Shown: piece after piece, positions 34,245-44,509 of the stretch
How the letters are laid out: every line of letters begins with the position of its first letter
Position numbering within the stretch: the stretch's first letter is position 1
NCBI RefSeq assembly: GCF_033807575.1
Contig: NC_084716.1
Location: 4,340,001-4,404,000, forward strand
Reading direction: 5' to 3'
Length of the DNA stretch: 64,000 bases
Origin: Cydia pomonella
Lineage: Eukaryota > Arthropoda > Insecta > Lepidoptera > Tortricidae
The notes under the pieces: generated by a model
What the model was told of the DNA's origin: nothing
What the model saw: the letters and a program-made list of their open reading frames with translations, nothing else
Databases searched by the model: none
Position numbers and translations under genes: made by a program

Positions 34245-34564
34245 ATGGAATTTGCATTATCATTATTAGATAGTTCTTCCGAAGACGACTACGAGAGTGA
34301 ATGTGATGATTTACTATTAACTGCATTGACTGGAAAACGAAAACATCGTTTTTGGATTGATAATCATATTAGATTCAGAAATGCCCATGGAGAATTTTAT
34401 ACATTGTGGTCAACATTAAGTGAAGAAAAATTTGAAAAATACTACCGATTAACAAGACCACATTTTGACATCATACATGAAATGATTAAGGGTAGAATAC
34501 AAAAACAGGATACTACGTATCGAGAATCAATTAACTCTGCTCAAAGACTGGCTATAGCATTAAG
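34245..34564 (+). CDS. Harbinger transposase, exon 1
   Basis: The ATG at 34245 follows the left TIR by about 300 bases. Exon 1 encodes MEFALSLLDSSSEDDYESEC and the helical part HGEFYTLWSTLSEEKFEKYY, ending SAQRLAIALR at a consensus donor (AAG|GTAAGT, 34565). It joins the acceptor before 44510 in phase (ALR-YMATGD). The combined CDS is 1236 bases, exactly 412 codons, or 411 residues, the expected transposase size. The intron originally contained only part of the antisense MADF gene; it is now about 9.9 kb because of the LTR insertion. Confidence 0.9.
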
Positions 34565-35391
34565 GTAAGTTTTAAGGTTCACTAATATGTTGGGCAGAAT
34601 CATCATCATTACATTTTGCAGATGTTTTTTCGCATACTATCATTTCACATAATTTTGTAAGGCAGAATATTAACGTGGCATACCGGTATTATTTTCAAAC
34701 CGTTCTCGGAAACTGGCCCAAACAGAAATCAACAGAGTTCTCGTTCTCGGTTACCGGTATTTATAATTGTTTTGGGAACGATTAATTATAAAAATATTTT
34801 GAACGATTAATTATAAATAATTTGAAGAGTTGTTGTATGGGAGCCCTTAAATATTTATTTTATTCTGTTTTTTACTATTTGTTGTTATAGCGGCAACATA
34901 AATACATCTGTGAAAATGTTTGTGGTATACAAAATCAGGCCTTATTACGATGTGATAAGGTACTTTCAATTGCAAGCGGCGGCGGCATCGGCGGCAGTAA
35001 AGGGCGTCACGCTTCACGTGCGTTGGTACCGACTCGATAGACGATCGACCTCCAACGTAAATGGAATATTGGTCTTATTTTCATGACTAGAGAAGGTGTA
35101 CTTCTGTAGAGTTCCTTCTAACGCTAAAAAAATCCAAGTATAGACAAGAGTTCATTTGCTAAATTCAAAGTTGAAGTAAAGAAGGGTAGACCGGGGACAA
35201 TTGAATATATAATTCTTTATTTATTGTTTTCATATTTTTTTATTATAAATTATAATCATTTACTTTGGGTATGTTTCCGACAAGTAGTACAAATTCAATA
35301 AAAATAAAAATTAACTTAACTTCTGAAGAATTTTAACTTGTAAGTTCCAAGTAAAGAGTAATGAAGAAAATATAAATGAATAAAATAATTG
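34565..35391. other. Start of Harbinger transposase intron
   Basis: AT-rich intron sequence. ATACCGGTATTATTTTCAAA at 34680 and ACCGGTATTTATAATTG at 34752 form loose repeats of ACCGGTAT. No gene is seen; the 3' end of the antisense MADF gene begins at 35392. Confidence 0.5.
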
Positions 35392-35734
35392 TTATTGGTT
35401 GAAGGCGGCAGAAATATCAGGTAAGGAGTCGCTGTCCTCTTGTGGTTCATAGGGTGTTGTGTTCACTTGAGGTGGAGTTTCCGCTGAAACATCACGTGAA
35501 TCATCATGTTGAGTATCTCTTGTGTTGTCAGGGAGTGGGCTGAGTTGATATTGTGTACCACTACTATATCCATACGAAGATGTTGATGATGTGGGCCTGT
35601 AGTAATTATTTACAGAGTCGAACGTCAGAGCTTCCTCTTCTGCACGTGACACTATGTCGAAAATTTGTCTCTCTACTCGTACTTGTAGGTATTTAGGAAG
35701 CTGGCGTGTCTTTTCACAAAAGCTACTAAACATA

Positions 35735-36296
35735 TGTCGCGAACGTATTGCGAACCAGCTAATATTTGCCAACGTCATGGAGTAGATGGCGCTAGTAGTC
35801 ACGTGCTTCTAGGTTATTGGGATTTTTGAGGGAAGTTGAGAGGGTAGATGAGAACGACAGTAGGAAAAAGGAGGTTGTGTGCGAACAAATCGACGCGGCA
35901 GTGATATTTGCTTTTAGATCAAGTCAAGAACGTTCTTATGGTGTTATTAGAATAATTATGTGTCTCGGGTATATTGTGACCCACGTTATCAGTACTCAGA
36001 GTGAACAGTGATCCAGTGAGGCTAATATGAACTTAAGGTAAACTTTGTGTGAGGAATGGGGTCGCTATAAGGGGAGGTTTGGAGGCGACTATTAAGCTCA
36101 AGAAACCAGGTGGATAATCATGTGATACTCATGTTATATGTAGGTAATAAAGTCGGACACCAGCACAACTCATATCGTCATCTCACTAACATCCAGGCCT
36201 CGTATAGGTATGTAGTACATTTACATATCGCTTTCCAGTATCCGTAAAAGCATTAGCTCATTCGATAGGTTAATAAGTATGGTGAGCTTGACGACA
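35735..36296 (+). repeat. 5' LTR, 562 bp
   Basis: It is identical to the 3' LTR over the parts compared base by base, except that it lacks 15 bases (TTAACTTAAGTAACC in the 3' copy). The 64-codon frame inside both LTRs is identical and is probably incidental. Confidence 0.95.
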
Positions 36297-36314
36297 TGGT
36301 GGAGGTGCTGGGAT
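36297..36314 (+). other. Primer-binding site, tRNA-Ala-like
   Basis: TGGTGGAGGTGCTGGGAT directly follows the 5' LTR. TGG pairs with the CCA tail, and the remainder resembles the complement of the 3' arm of an animal tRNA-Ala. The tRNA identity is inferred from memory of tRNA-Ala ends. Confidence 0.65.
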
Positions 36315-38284
36315 TTTCATTTTGCGCTAATAGCTGCAAAGAATTTTCATCAGGATCAAGAGCCGGTAGGTGAGACAGTAGTCATTACTCTGAATCACTG
36401 GAATCCCAAGGCATGTAAATGGCCTCATACATGGCTTGGTGTTTCACGATTTCCCCAATTTCTGATTCATTCACTTGGAACAGTGAACGGTAGCCCTGAG
36501 GTGTTTTAAATACTGGACCTACGTCATAAAGTGATAGGTCGCGCTTCTCCTCACAGGAAAATGGATTCCACATCTTCCTAAAACGGCGTCGGCCTAATGT
36601 TACAGAGGCTAGTTCTCCAAGGCGGTAGACTATGTCGTCACAAGTAGATTGTGTCATGCGTGGAATCGATGACGTGAAACCTTCACGCTGTAGAGCTTTT
36701 ATGAGTAGTGCAACGTGTAATGCGTCTCGGTGTGCTGTTTCAGCAGTATAGTCAGGAGGCATGACTTCGTCCGGATTGAGGAGAATTCCGTAACGATTAT
36801 ATACTCCTGGAATCGCGCCACACTCCATATTCAATCTATGCAAGTTTTCATCAGTAGGTATGGTAGCCAAGAAAGTGACATACTTCCTGAGGTATAACAG
36901 ATGACAAGTGGCTAGTTTCGGTTGTAATGCCATGATAACGTTGTATCGAGATGTTGGCTGCAGCACATGAATGTACTGAAGTATCTTGTCAAAATTCTTG
37001 TAATGTTGTGCAATATACTGGAAGTCTCTAGGCAAAGTGCCAGGAGACTAGGGAATGCAAACCGGTTTTAACCGAAACCGAAAAAACCGGTTAAAACCGG
37101 TTTTTTGACGGACACCCAAAACCGGGTTTTTAGAATTTGAAAAAACCGGTTTCGGTTTTATTCGGTTTTTTATTTATTTAATTAAGTTGCATGTTTTATT
37201 TATTATAAGGGTGTAAATCGGTCCTAAACCGGTTGAATCGACATCAAATCAAATAATGTGGTGTTGTGTTAGTTTGATCAACAAACCAAAAAAAATATTT
37301 TATATAATTGGTTTGTTCCTATTCCTAGTTACAAATAACATTAAGTCATTTGACAATTCCCATACAATACAATAAAATAGTCAGATATTCTGTCTTTAAT
37401 TTCGTGATAAAATCGTGTATATACGAGGGCTGCTATTTATATATCCGGAAACCGGGATTACAATCTTCTTAAATAGTATATTTGACCTTCATAGTAAAAT
37501 TTGAACTTGTTTAAGTACTGGCCGGTATATTTTTTCTTTCTTATTAACGCTAGTGTTTTGTTTTTGACGGGTTTTAAATGTCATCTCGCTGCAAGAATGG
37601 AACTCACTCGTGAAAATATTCGTGCTATGATTTATTATGATTTTCGGCGTGGTTTAACGCAACAACAGTGCATAGATCAACTAACTTCAACTAACTTTTG
37701 GTGATGAAGCTCCATCTAAAACTACTGTGTATCACTGGTTTAGTGAGTTCAATCGTGGACGTAGTATGCTTACGGACGAAGTTAAGGCAGGTCGCCCGAA
37801 ATCGGTCGTTGTACCAAAAAATATTGAGGCTGTGCGAAAACTTATAATGGACGACCGACATGTTACGTACCGCGAGATAGAGTCGACTCTGGGTATTTCT
37901 ATGACTACCATTAATAGCATATTACATGATCATTTAGCTGTAAAAAAAATTTGTTCGCGTTGGATACCGCACAACTTAACTAAGGAGCAAAAAGATGCTC
38001 GCGTTGAATGGTGCAATAAAATGTTAAAAAAATATAACCGTGGTGACTCAAAGGCCGTTTATAACATCTATACAGGTGACGAATCCTGGATCTGCATGCG
38101 ATCCCGAAACGAAGCAACAATCAACGGTATGGGTGTTTCAAAATGAGCCGAACCCTACGAAAGTTACTCGTGCAAAAAGTACATTGAAACAAATGGTGGC
38201 CTGCTTCTTCGGTATTAATGGCCATGTAGCTACAGTGCCACTAGAAAACCGTAAAACGGTTAATTCAGATTGGTACACGACCAT

Positions 38285-39439
38285 CGAGGTGAGGCCATCG
38301 AGAAGAATGGAGAGGCTTTAGCTGTCTCTCTAGATATATCGAAGGCTTTCGACAGGGTCTGGCACGAGGGCCTTATTAGCAAGCTACAGTCCTTCGGTCT
38401 ACCCCCTAGTCTTTGTGACTGGGTATCAGACTTTCTGAGGGATCGATCGATTCGGGTTGTCATTAATGGCTGCTCGTCCGATCAATTGGCAATCAATGCC
38501 GAAGTCCCTCAAGGGTCCGTGCTTTCAGCGACCCTTTTCCTGCTCCACATAAACGACCTGCTGAAACCAGGTACTTTCGGATATGCAGATGACACTACGG
38601 TTGTTGAAAGCTACATACCCAATTCACGAGCTAGTGGAGCCCAAATACAGTCACTCAGAGAGGCTATGGTCGAACGCATGAACGTGTCACTGAAGGCAGT
38701 GTCCGATTGGGGTGAAGCCAATTTGGTCTCGTTCAATGGTAGTAAGACCCAGGCGTGTCTTATCTCCGCTAAACGGAGTCCATTCCATCTGACTCCTACT
38801 TTCCGAAATGTATCCCTTCCGATAACCGACCATCTTGAGCTTCTCGGAATCTCGCTAACTTCGAAACTCAACTTCGGCCCGCACATCGAGTCGAAAGCAC
38901 AGTTAGCAGCAAAAAAGCTGGGCATCCTCAACAAGGTGAGGCAGTATTTTACACCTAGGCAGCTGCTCGACCTTTACCAAGCACAAGTCCGATCGTGTGT
39001 GGAATACTGTTCACATCTGTGGGATGGTTCAGCCAAATACCAGCTTGAGGCGCTCGAGTCAGTCGAGAGGAGAGCCAAGAGAATTATTAATGACGACTAT
39101 TTGACGAATGCTCGACTTCAAAGTCTGGAGCATCGTCGCAAGGTTGCCAGCCTAACGATCTTTTATAGGATACATTTCGGAGAGTGTGCTGAGGAATTGC
39201 ACAACCTTATTCCTCCGTCCCCATTTCATCATCGGACTACCAGACAATCGGCACTTCGGCATCGCTTCATGGTAGGTATTCCACAAATACGCACGAAGCG
39301 TTTCGCTTCAACATTCCTTATGCGAACTGCCAAGGAGTGGAATGCCCTGCCCGAGTCTGTGTTTCCGTATGAGTACAATCTGAATCTCTTCAAGGCTAGA
39401 GTAAATAGGTATCTCATAGGTCAGCGTGTTCCACCGTAG
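38285..39439 (+). CDS. Jockey-like LINE reverse transcriptase, C-terminal part
   Basis: An intact frame of about 385 codons begins at the truncation point, so it has no native start. It holds RT motif A (LAVSLDISKAFDRVWHEGL), the region PQGSVLSATLFLLHINDL, the catalytic FGYADDTTVV, then LLGISLTSKLNFGPHIESK, RSCVEYCSHLWDGS and the closing TAKEWNALPESVF...FKARVNRYLIGQ. These are the order and spacing of a Jockey-clade ORF2 from mid-RT to its end. The endonuclease and early RT are missing. The absence of stops suggests it is the youngest layer, consistent with its innermost position. Confidence 0.93.
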   Translation, partial: RGEAIEKNGEALAVSLDISKAFDRVWHEGLISKLQSFGLPPSLCDWVSDFLRDRSIRVVINGCSSDQLAINAEVPQGSVLSATLFLLHINDLLKPGTFGYADDTTVVESYIPNSRASGAQIQSLREAMVERMNVSLKAVSDWGEANLVSFNGSKTQACLISAKRSPFHLTPTFRNVSLPITDHLELLGISLTSKLNFGPHIESKAQLAAKKLGILNKVRQYFTPRQLLDLYQAQVRSCVEYCSHLWDGSAKYQLEALESVERRAKRIINDDYLTNARLQSLEHRRKVASLTIFYRIHFGECAEELHNLIPPSPFHHRTTRQSALRHRFMVGIPQIRTKRFASTFLMRTAKEWNALPESVFPYEYNLNLFKARVNRYLIGQRVPP

Positions 39440-39508
39440 ACCGCATCATCACTTACCATCAGGTGTGATCGTGGTCAAACGCCTGCCTATCCTCCATAAA
39501 AAAAAAAA
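38285..39508 (+). mobile_element. Jockey-like LINE, 5'-truncated, innermost insertion
   Basis: It lies inside the mariner transposase, flanked by ACCAT (38280-38284 and 39509-39513), with a poly(A) tail at 39498-39508. The 3' UTR is short and contains the phrase ACCATCAGGTGTGATCGTGG. It is on the same strand as the mariner. Confidence 0.93.
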
Positions 39509-40696
39509 ACCATTTGCTTACCGGAAGTATTTGAACAAATTCGTAAAACTAACCAGCGACGAAGAATCATTCTTAATCATGACAATGCCAGCTGTCATAC
39601 GTCACGCGAAACAACTCAATTTTTGGAAGGTCAAAATGTGGAATTAACGGGTCATCCGCCGTACAGCCCTGACTTAGCACCCAATGATTTTTATTTATTT
39701 CCCAATTTAAAAAATAAATTACGCGGTCAACGATTTTCGACCGCTGAAGATGCTGTCGACGCATTCAAACAACACGTTATGGAGGTACCTCAGGCGGAGT
39801 GGTAGAAGTGCTTCAAAAATTGGTTCACACGAATGCAAAAGTGCATAGATCATCAAGGGGAATACTTTGAAAAACAATAAAACCATTTTCAGCCGTGTAC
39901 GTTTGTTTTTTTGTTTCCGGATATATAAGTAGCAACCCTCGTACTATACTAGCATTCGTTTTTACACGTGAAGCAATCTTTTCTTTATTCCATGGCGATG
40001 AATTTAAGAATTGTTGATTCTAAAAACCGAAACCGGTTAAAACCGGTTTCGGTTTTTTTTGTGGTAAAACCGAAGAAAAAACCGGTTTTGAAAAAGCTCC
40101 GGTTTTTGCATTCCCTACAGGAGACACATAGTTATGTAACTGTAATAGTGAGTGACGGTAAAGTTGATAAGGTGTACAGATGTTCATAACTGATTGGTAG
40201 CCTGAAGGGCCACCTCCAAACATGTTAATGGCAGATGCCATTATGTATTCGATGATCGGAACTATTGGTAAAGTTGGAACTGGAACGTCCCACTTCATTG
40301 GACTTGCTAATTGAACAGGTGAAGAGACGATGAGTTGCGGAATAGGTTCATCATCAGATTCACTTTCTGATGCTTCTTCTGAGGATGATGTTTCATGAAT
40401 CGAAGGATCGCGATACTGACCACGTTCGTAGTCTAGTGGTGTGCAACCGCTGGTGACAATGCAGTGTGCTGGAAAGAGTTTTAGAAAATCCATCCCATCA
40501 GGGAAAAGAGTTTTCTCTCTCTGTGCATCGCGTTCTGCGATAACACGCCTATTGATGTTTCGTTTCCACTCAAGAGCTCGAGCTCGTTGCTTTTGCAAAC
40601 GAGTGAGTACGGGGGGGACACAATCAGCAATCTCCATTGCGAGGAACAGTTGGTTGAGGTTAACCCACGGGAAATGCTTCCGTGTAAAAACCGTGT

Positions 40697-40817
40697 AAAT
40701 CAGAAATTGGGGAAATCGTGAAACACCAAGCCATGTATGAGGCCATTTACATGCCTTGGGATTCCAGTGATTCAGAGTAATGACTACTGTCTCACCTACC
40801 GGCTCTGGATCCTGAAA
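40697..40817 (+). repeat. Inverted partial copy of the antisense ORF C-terminus
   Basis: About 120 bases match 36345-36460 in inverted orientation and read EIGEIVKHQAMYEAIYMPWD then SSDSE and a stop on the plus strand. The similarity runs past the stop into the sequence near the primer-binding site. It lies immediately upstream of the start region of the minus-strand ORF, so the ORF is bracketed by inverted copies of its own 3' end. Confidence 0.9.
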
Positions 40818-42430
40818 ATGGACTCATTACTGGCATACTCAATCTTTTGTAGCAGAACTGAAATTCATTTTCCACAGACACTTAACCTAATATAGTCATG
40901 TCATCTGCAAAACTGAGTTTATTGATTAATTAGCCACCAACTTGGACATCACCCTCACAACCTTCCAAATCATTGTCTATTCACAGATCTCAGTGAACAG
41001 TTGCACTCCTCGTTCAACTATAAAAGGATTACGTGTTGCGGTATCCTCATTTCTCATAACTCTGAACATTTTACTCCAGTTGAAGAAATCAAAAGCCTTT
41101 GCGAATGCGAAGTCAATAAAGCGCAAAGCCTTAAAGAGTATACAGACGCCGCACCCACTGTATTCTTTATTAATTGGCACACGTTGAGAATTTGCTACTG
41201 AGTACCCATCTATATGTCTCGCATGGTTGTTAAAGTTGTGAAGTGATTATTCATGAATAAAAGAAACAGAGTGGGTCAATTTGATGGACACAGCAGTTAA
41301 AACACTGTGGTGCGGAAGGCTGGCGATATTTTGCTTAATTTAAGATCTGATCGGAATGAGGAAGATGGATCGGTACCTCGGATATACAGTATATGTATTG
41401 CTGTTTCTACGATCCTTAGCAGGACTGAAGCATGTGCACGGGGATGTAATCAAAGAGTAAACATATCCAAAGCTGCCACGAAAAGCGAACTTACTGTGTT
41501 GCGTGCCGTTAAGCCTGAGAACACCACGTATATGACCCTTCGAAATCTTAAGTTTTTCAAATAGATAAGACGGCTGTTAATCACGAATGACTCCAAAAAG
41601 CAATGATGCAAAGTGCAAGGTAGGTCTGGCAGACATATTTAATAGGTTATAACGGTTTAAAAATGGTGTGATGTGAGAACAGCAAGAAACAGAAAAGAAA
41701 AGCATTTTGAATGCGTTGAATTAATACCGAGGTACTCGCCAGCATCCACCCCCCAAAGGCGGTATCAGTGTAGCTCAATTTAGACAGAATAAAGTGTGGC
41801 AAAAATGTTTATGCGTAAATAGACGTGAATAAAATCACGGACGCGATATAATACTTTAAGCCTATAAAACAGTTTAAAACAGTTCCTTGACTGTCCCAAC
41901 ATATTTAAACTAGATTATTTCACACCAGGCGCGATATAAACGCACCAGAGATTGATAAGAAGAATAAAAACCACTTTGCAAACAAACAAAGAAACAGAGT
42001 TCATTTTGACTCAATATCTGCTTGATAAATCGAAATGAACGGTAAGAAAAGGTGCCTTGAATATCACATCACTTGTTTTGGATTTGACGGTTCGAAGTGG
42101 GAGCCTGATTTGACAAGTCTGTTGAATGTCCAATTAGCATAAAAAAAAGGAGTGTGGTCGAGTTGTAGATAGATTCTATTTTACATTCTGATTTGTGATT
42201 ATATAAAAATAGCGTGATTCTCCCTTGGCTGGGGAGGGCTGCCGGACATGATGTGGGTGCACCCAGAGATGGACATGTCAACAGTGGCCTTAATGGATAA
42301 GCGAATAGATTTAAAGCGAATACTTAACATAGTAGATTACTGCGAGTAATATTCAGTAAAGAGAAGTAGTGGGAATTTAGGTTACATAGACCCGTTCGGA
42401 TAAGACGGCCGCATTTGTCTGTGTGGTAAC
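40818..42430. other. LTR element interior, mostly unassigned
   Basis: No gag-pol homology is visible. At 41180-40977 the minus strand reads LRFIDFAFAKAFDFFNWSKM, which loosely resembles RT motif A of a LINE, but it is too short and altered to call firmly. The plus ORF at 41307-41564 has no recognisable features. Confidence 0.35.
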
Positions 42431-42437
42431 TATCATT

Positions 42438-42500
42438 GCATATAAAAACGTATGTTCTTTTCGATCACGCGGTCGTCGCAGTGTTCAAAACAGTTACAGT
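42438..42500 (+). promoter_or_regulatory. Candidate internal TATA promoter
   Basis: GCATATAAAAACG near 42438 is followed about 30 bases later by CGCAGTGTTC, an initiator-like CAGT. It points towards the repeat-containing ORF. Support is positional only. Confidence 0.35.
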
Positions 42501-42848
42501 TGTTTACGTCTACTGTAGTAATAGTTGTGACACTTGAAGTGGTGAAATAGGTTATTATGTTAATAACGATGTCAAAGGAGCAAAGTGACAAAGTGACAGA
42601 GCGAATCACAGACGGTAGTTATAGATGGGATAGACCTATCGCGAACGGAGTTCTCACTGTTTAACAATACCGATATTTGATATCAGATCGCATTGCCACT
42701 CTCTGACACATGGGCCGCATGACGCGGTCTCTTCTTGTGACCTAAATTGCAACTAGGGACTGCTCGGAACAATCTAGAACCGTACGCGCGGGAGTGTAGG
42801 AAATAACATTGGTCATGGGTTGACGGAGAGACCAGTAATGGACCAAAT

Positions 42849-43265
42849 ATGACAGGTCGCAGCCGTGATCCCACTCAGCTCAGCTCAGACATCGATGGAC
42901 GCTCACACCAGTTTCAGGATCCTGCTTTCAATCAGTTTAGTACGGAAATTGATCAGTATTCAGATCAGTCTTAGGATCCTGTTATTAGTTGGCTCAGCAC
43001 AAACATTGATGAATGCTCAGACCAGACTCAGAATCCTGTTCTTTATCAGCTCAAGACAGATCACTCACAACTCAACTCAGACCAGATGCACGATTGGATC
43101 GATATCAGAAACGCAGTGTCTCAGCACATTTCTGTAACGTCATCAGAAATTGCACAAAGTGTCAGGCCGTGCCGATTCACGACGCAAAGGGTGAACCATG
43201 CGGTTCGAGAATGGACGGCTCAAACACATCGTTATTCACAAGTGTTCTTATTATCTGATTGTTGA
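42849..43265 (+). pseudogene. ORF with 19-residue tandem repeats, one stop
   Basis: From the ATG at 42849 (MTGRSRDPTQLSSDID) the frame runs to the TGA at 43263-43265 with a single TAG (42972). Between about 42876 and 43090 a 57-bp unit repeats at 42876, 42933, 42990 and 43047. Its translation follows QLSTxIDxxSDQxQDPVxx, so divergent DNA repeats keep an exact codon-multiple spacing and a shared protein pattern. The tail is QHISVTSSEIAQSVRPCRFT...FLLSDC. The protein is unrecognised. Upstream, MSKEQSDKVTERITDGSYRW (about 42570) may belong to the same gene before decay or splicing. It could be a gag-like or cargo protein. Confidence 0.45.
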
Positions 43266-43331
43266 TTTATTTATGTTTGCCTATAGACATCTAATTTTAA
43301 TTAAGAGTAGCATTGTCTTTCTGGGCGGGAG

Positions 43332-43908
43332 TGTCGCGAACGTATTGCGAACCAGCTAATATTTGCCAACGTCATGGAGTAGATGGCGCTAGTAGTCACG
43401 TTTAACTTAAGTAACCGCTTCTAGGTTATTGGGATTTTTGAGGGAAGTTGAGAGGGTAGATGAGAACGACAGTAGGAAAAAGGAGGTTGTGTGCGAACAA
43501 ATCGACGCGGCAGTGATATTTGCTTTTAGATCAAGTCAAGAACGTTCTTATGGTGTTATTAGAATAATTATGTGTCTCGGGTATATTGTGACCCACGTTA
43601 TCAGTACTCAGAGTGAACAGTGATCCAGTGAGGCTAATATGAACTTAAGGTAAACTTTGTGTGAGGAATGGGGTCGCTATAAGGGGAGGTTTGGAGGCGA
43701 CTATTAAGCTCAAGAAACCAGGTGGATAATCATGTGATACTCATGTTATATGTAGGTAATAAAGTCGGACACCAGCACAACTCATATCGTCATCTCACTA
43801 ACATCCAGGCCTCGTATAGGTATGTAGTACATTTACATATCGCTTTCCAGTATCCGTAAAAGCATTAGCTCATTCGATAGGTTAATAAGTATGGTGAGCT
43901 TGACGACA
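43332..43908 (+). repeat. 3' LTR, 577 bp
   Basis: It matches the 5' LTR throughout apart from a 15-base extra segment near its start. A purine-rich tract (GGGCGGGAG) lies directly upstream. The following ACATA is the second copy of the TSD. Confidence 0.95.
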
Positions 43909-44509
43909 ACATATTCGAAAGAGCATCTTGTGACGCACGATTCATGTCAAACAATTTCCGCCTGAAATCATCTCTTTCTGTTTGTCTTTGTTCTCGGCGT
44001 CTGTCTCTGTTTTCTAAAAGCTCTGTAACACTTGTAAGAACTCTGTTTCGGCTCGTCTTACCAAGTCTCGTAGTATTGGTAGTAACAGGTGTGGATCCTG
44101 AAGGTGGATTTGAAGATTCTAAGGGAGGACTTGCAGATCCTGAAGGTGGAAACGGAGATTCTGGAGGTGGAAGTAGAGATGTTGAAGATTTTTCTTGAGA
44201 AAGTGGTGACTCCGTAGGTGGAGGTTGAGATTCTGCAGTCATGTTTGTAGCTGGTGTGTTATTATTCGAAGTACTATTATCTTGTGAATTATTTGAAAAA
44301 TTTGAAATAGTGGAATCATTTACACTTTGTGGCAGTAAGAAACTCATTACTGCTTCATATTTCCAAGTCTTTACATTTTGCGCTGCTTGACCCGTTGTAG
44401 TTTTTCGACGTCGCATTGCTTCTCTGTGGCTATCCTGTAATTTTTTCCATTGTGATTTAGCTTCCTTACCTGGGAAATAAAACTTATAATATTATTATTT
44501 TTGTAACAG

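Larger units (their letters stand above)
37597..39805 (+). pseudogene. mariner transposase, frameshifted and interrupted
   Basis: The N-terminus reads MELTRENIRAMIYYDFRRGL. A frame change near 37700 leads to GDEAPSKTTVYHWFSEFNRG, GRPKSVVVPKNIE and YTGDESWI (first Asp). Another shift near 38095 follows, with WVFQNEPNPTKV and KQMVACFFGINGHVA. A LINE interrupts at NSDWYTTI. The remainder (39514-39805 and beyond) has ILNHDNASCHTS (second Asp) and YSPDLAPNDFYLFP (third Asp), the mariner DD34D pattern. A TAG after QAEW gives one more stop. It has several lesions and is long inactive. Confidence 0.92.
37424..39941 (+). mobile_element. mariner element (mauritiana-type), interrupted by LINE
   Basis: The inverted ends CGAGGGCTGCTATTTATATA / CGAGGGTTGCTACTTATATA, each continuing TCCGGAAAC, are flanked by TA. 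Without the LINE it is about 1.29 kb, the normal mariner length. The terminal sequence is characteristic of the mauritiana/cecropia-like mariners (established family knowledge). Confidence 0.95.
37049..40117. mobile_element. Non-autonomous hAT element with AACCGGTT-rich ends
   Basis: The ends are TAGGGAATGCAAA in inverted orientation, flanked by the 8-mer CAGGAGAC (37041-37048 and 40118-40125), the hAT-type TSD. Subterminal arrays of AAAACCGGTTTT and CCGAAACCGG occur at both ends (37062-37170, 40025-40108). No hAT transposase is present. Apart from a mariner insertion, its own sequence is only about 550 bases. The terminus matches the hAT element starting at 62207. Confidence 0.95.
36385..40700 (-). 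pseudogene. Unrecognised antisense ORF of the LTR element (at least 391 codons), split by hAT
   Basis: The minus-strand frame is open from about 40700 (FLIYTVFTRKHFPWVNLNQL), with the first strong ATG at 40637 (MEIADCVPPVLTRLQKQRAR), through an acidic Ser-rich stretch (HETSSSEEASESESDDE). A hAT element with an 8-bp TSD cuts it in the SPV|SPGTLPRDFQY region. It resumes at 37040 and ends MPWDSSDSE at 36385. Taking one TSD copy, 40637-40118 plus 37040-36385 is 1176 bases, exactly 392 codons. The second part looks globular (PTSRYNVIMALQPKLATCHL, then RDALHVALLIKALQREGF). I find no RT, protease, envelope or DDE motif and do not recognise it. It might be a captured gene or the element's own antisense gene. 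Confidence 0.6.
35735..43908 (+). mobile_element. Non-autonomous LTR retroelement (LARD-like) with unusual cargo
   Basis: Direct LTRs (562 and 577 bp) start TGTCGCGAAC and end GCTTGACGACA, so they have TG...CA ends. The flanking 5-mer ACATA (35730-35734 and 43909-43913) is the TSD. A primer-binding site abuts the 5' LTR and a purine-rich GGGCGGGAG precedes the 3' LTR. Without the hAT insertion the internal region is about 4 kb and shows no gag, protease, RT, RNase H or integrase. Instead it carries a long ORF on the minus strand and a repeat-containing ORF on the plus strand. Mobilisation must have used proteins of another element. Confidence 0.9.
35392..44469 (-). pseudogene. Harbinger MADF protein, exon 2, disrupted by LTR element
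   Basis: After an acceptor (TTTCCCAG|GT, exon base 44469) the frame continues GKEAKSQWKKLQDSHREAMR, completing the MADF domain. A Pro/Ser-rich linker (44300-44110) and a C-terminal helix (TERDDFRRKLFDMNRASQDA) follow. At 43909 the LTR element interrupts the word ALSNM|FSSFCEK. The rest, ending LPDISAAFNQ, lies at 35729-35392. Counting one TSD copy, exons 1 and 2 total 1029 bases, exactly 343 codons (342 residues). The LTR insertion is the only visible lesion. With it, a truncated protein with the MADF domain but no C-terminal tail would be made. Confidence 0.88.

Noticed and set aside
35817..36011. 64-aa ORF identical at 43429-43623
   Set aside because: It lies within the two LTRs and is duplicated because the LTRs are. 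It has no protein features.
36385..40700. Antisense ORF as an envelope or viral structural gene
   Set aside because: No signal peptide, membrane anchor or furin-type site is visible, so I left it unassigned.
40977..41180. LINE reverse transcriptase fragment (KAFDFFNWSKM)
   Set aside because: Only one weak motif-A-like stretch is seen, and neighbouring motifs are missing.
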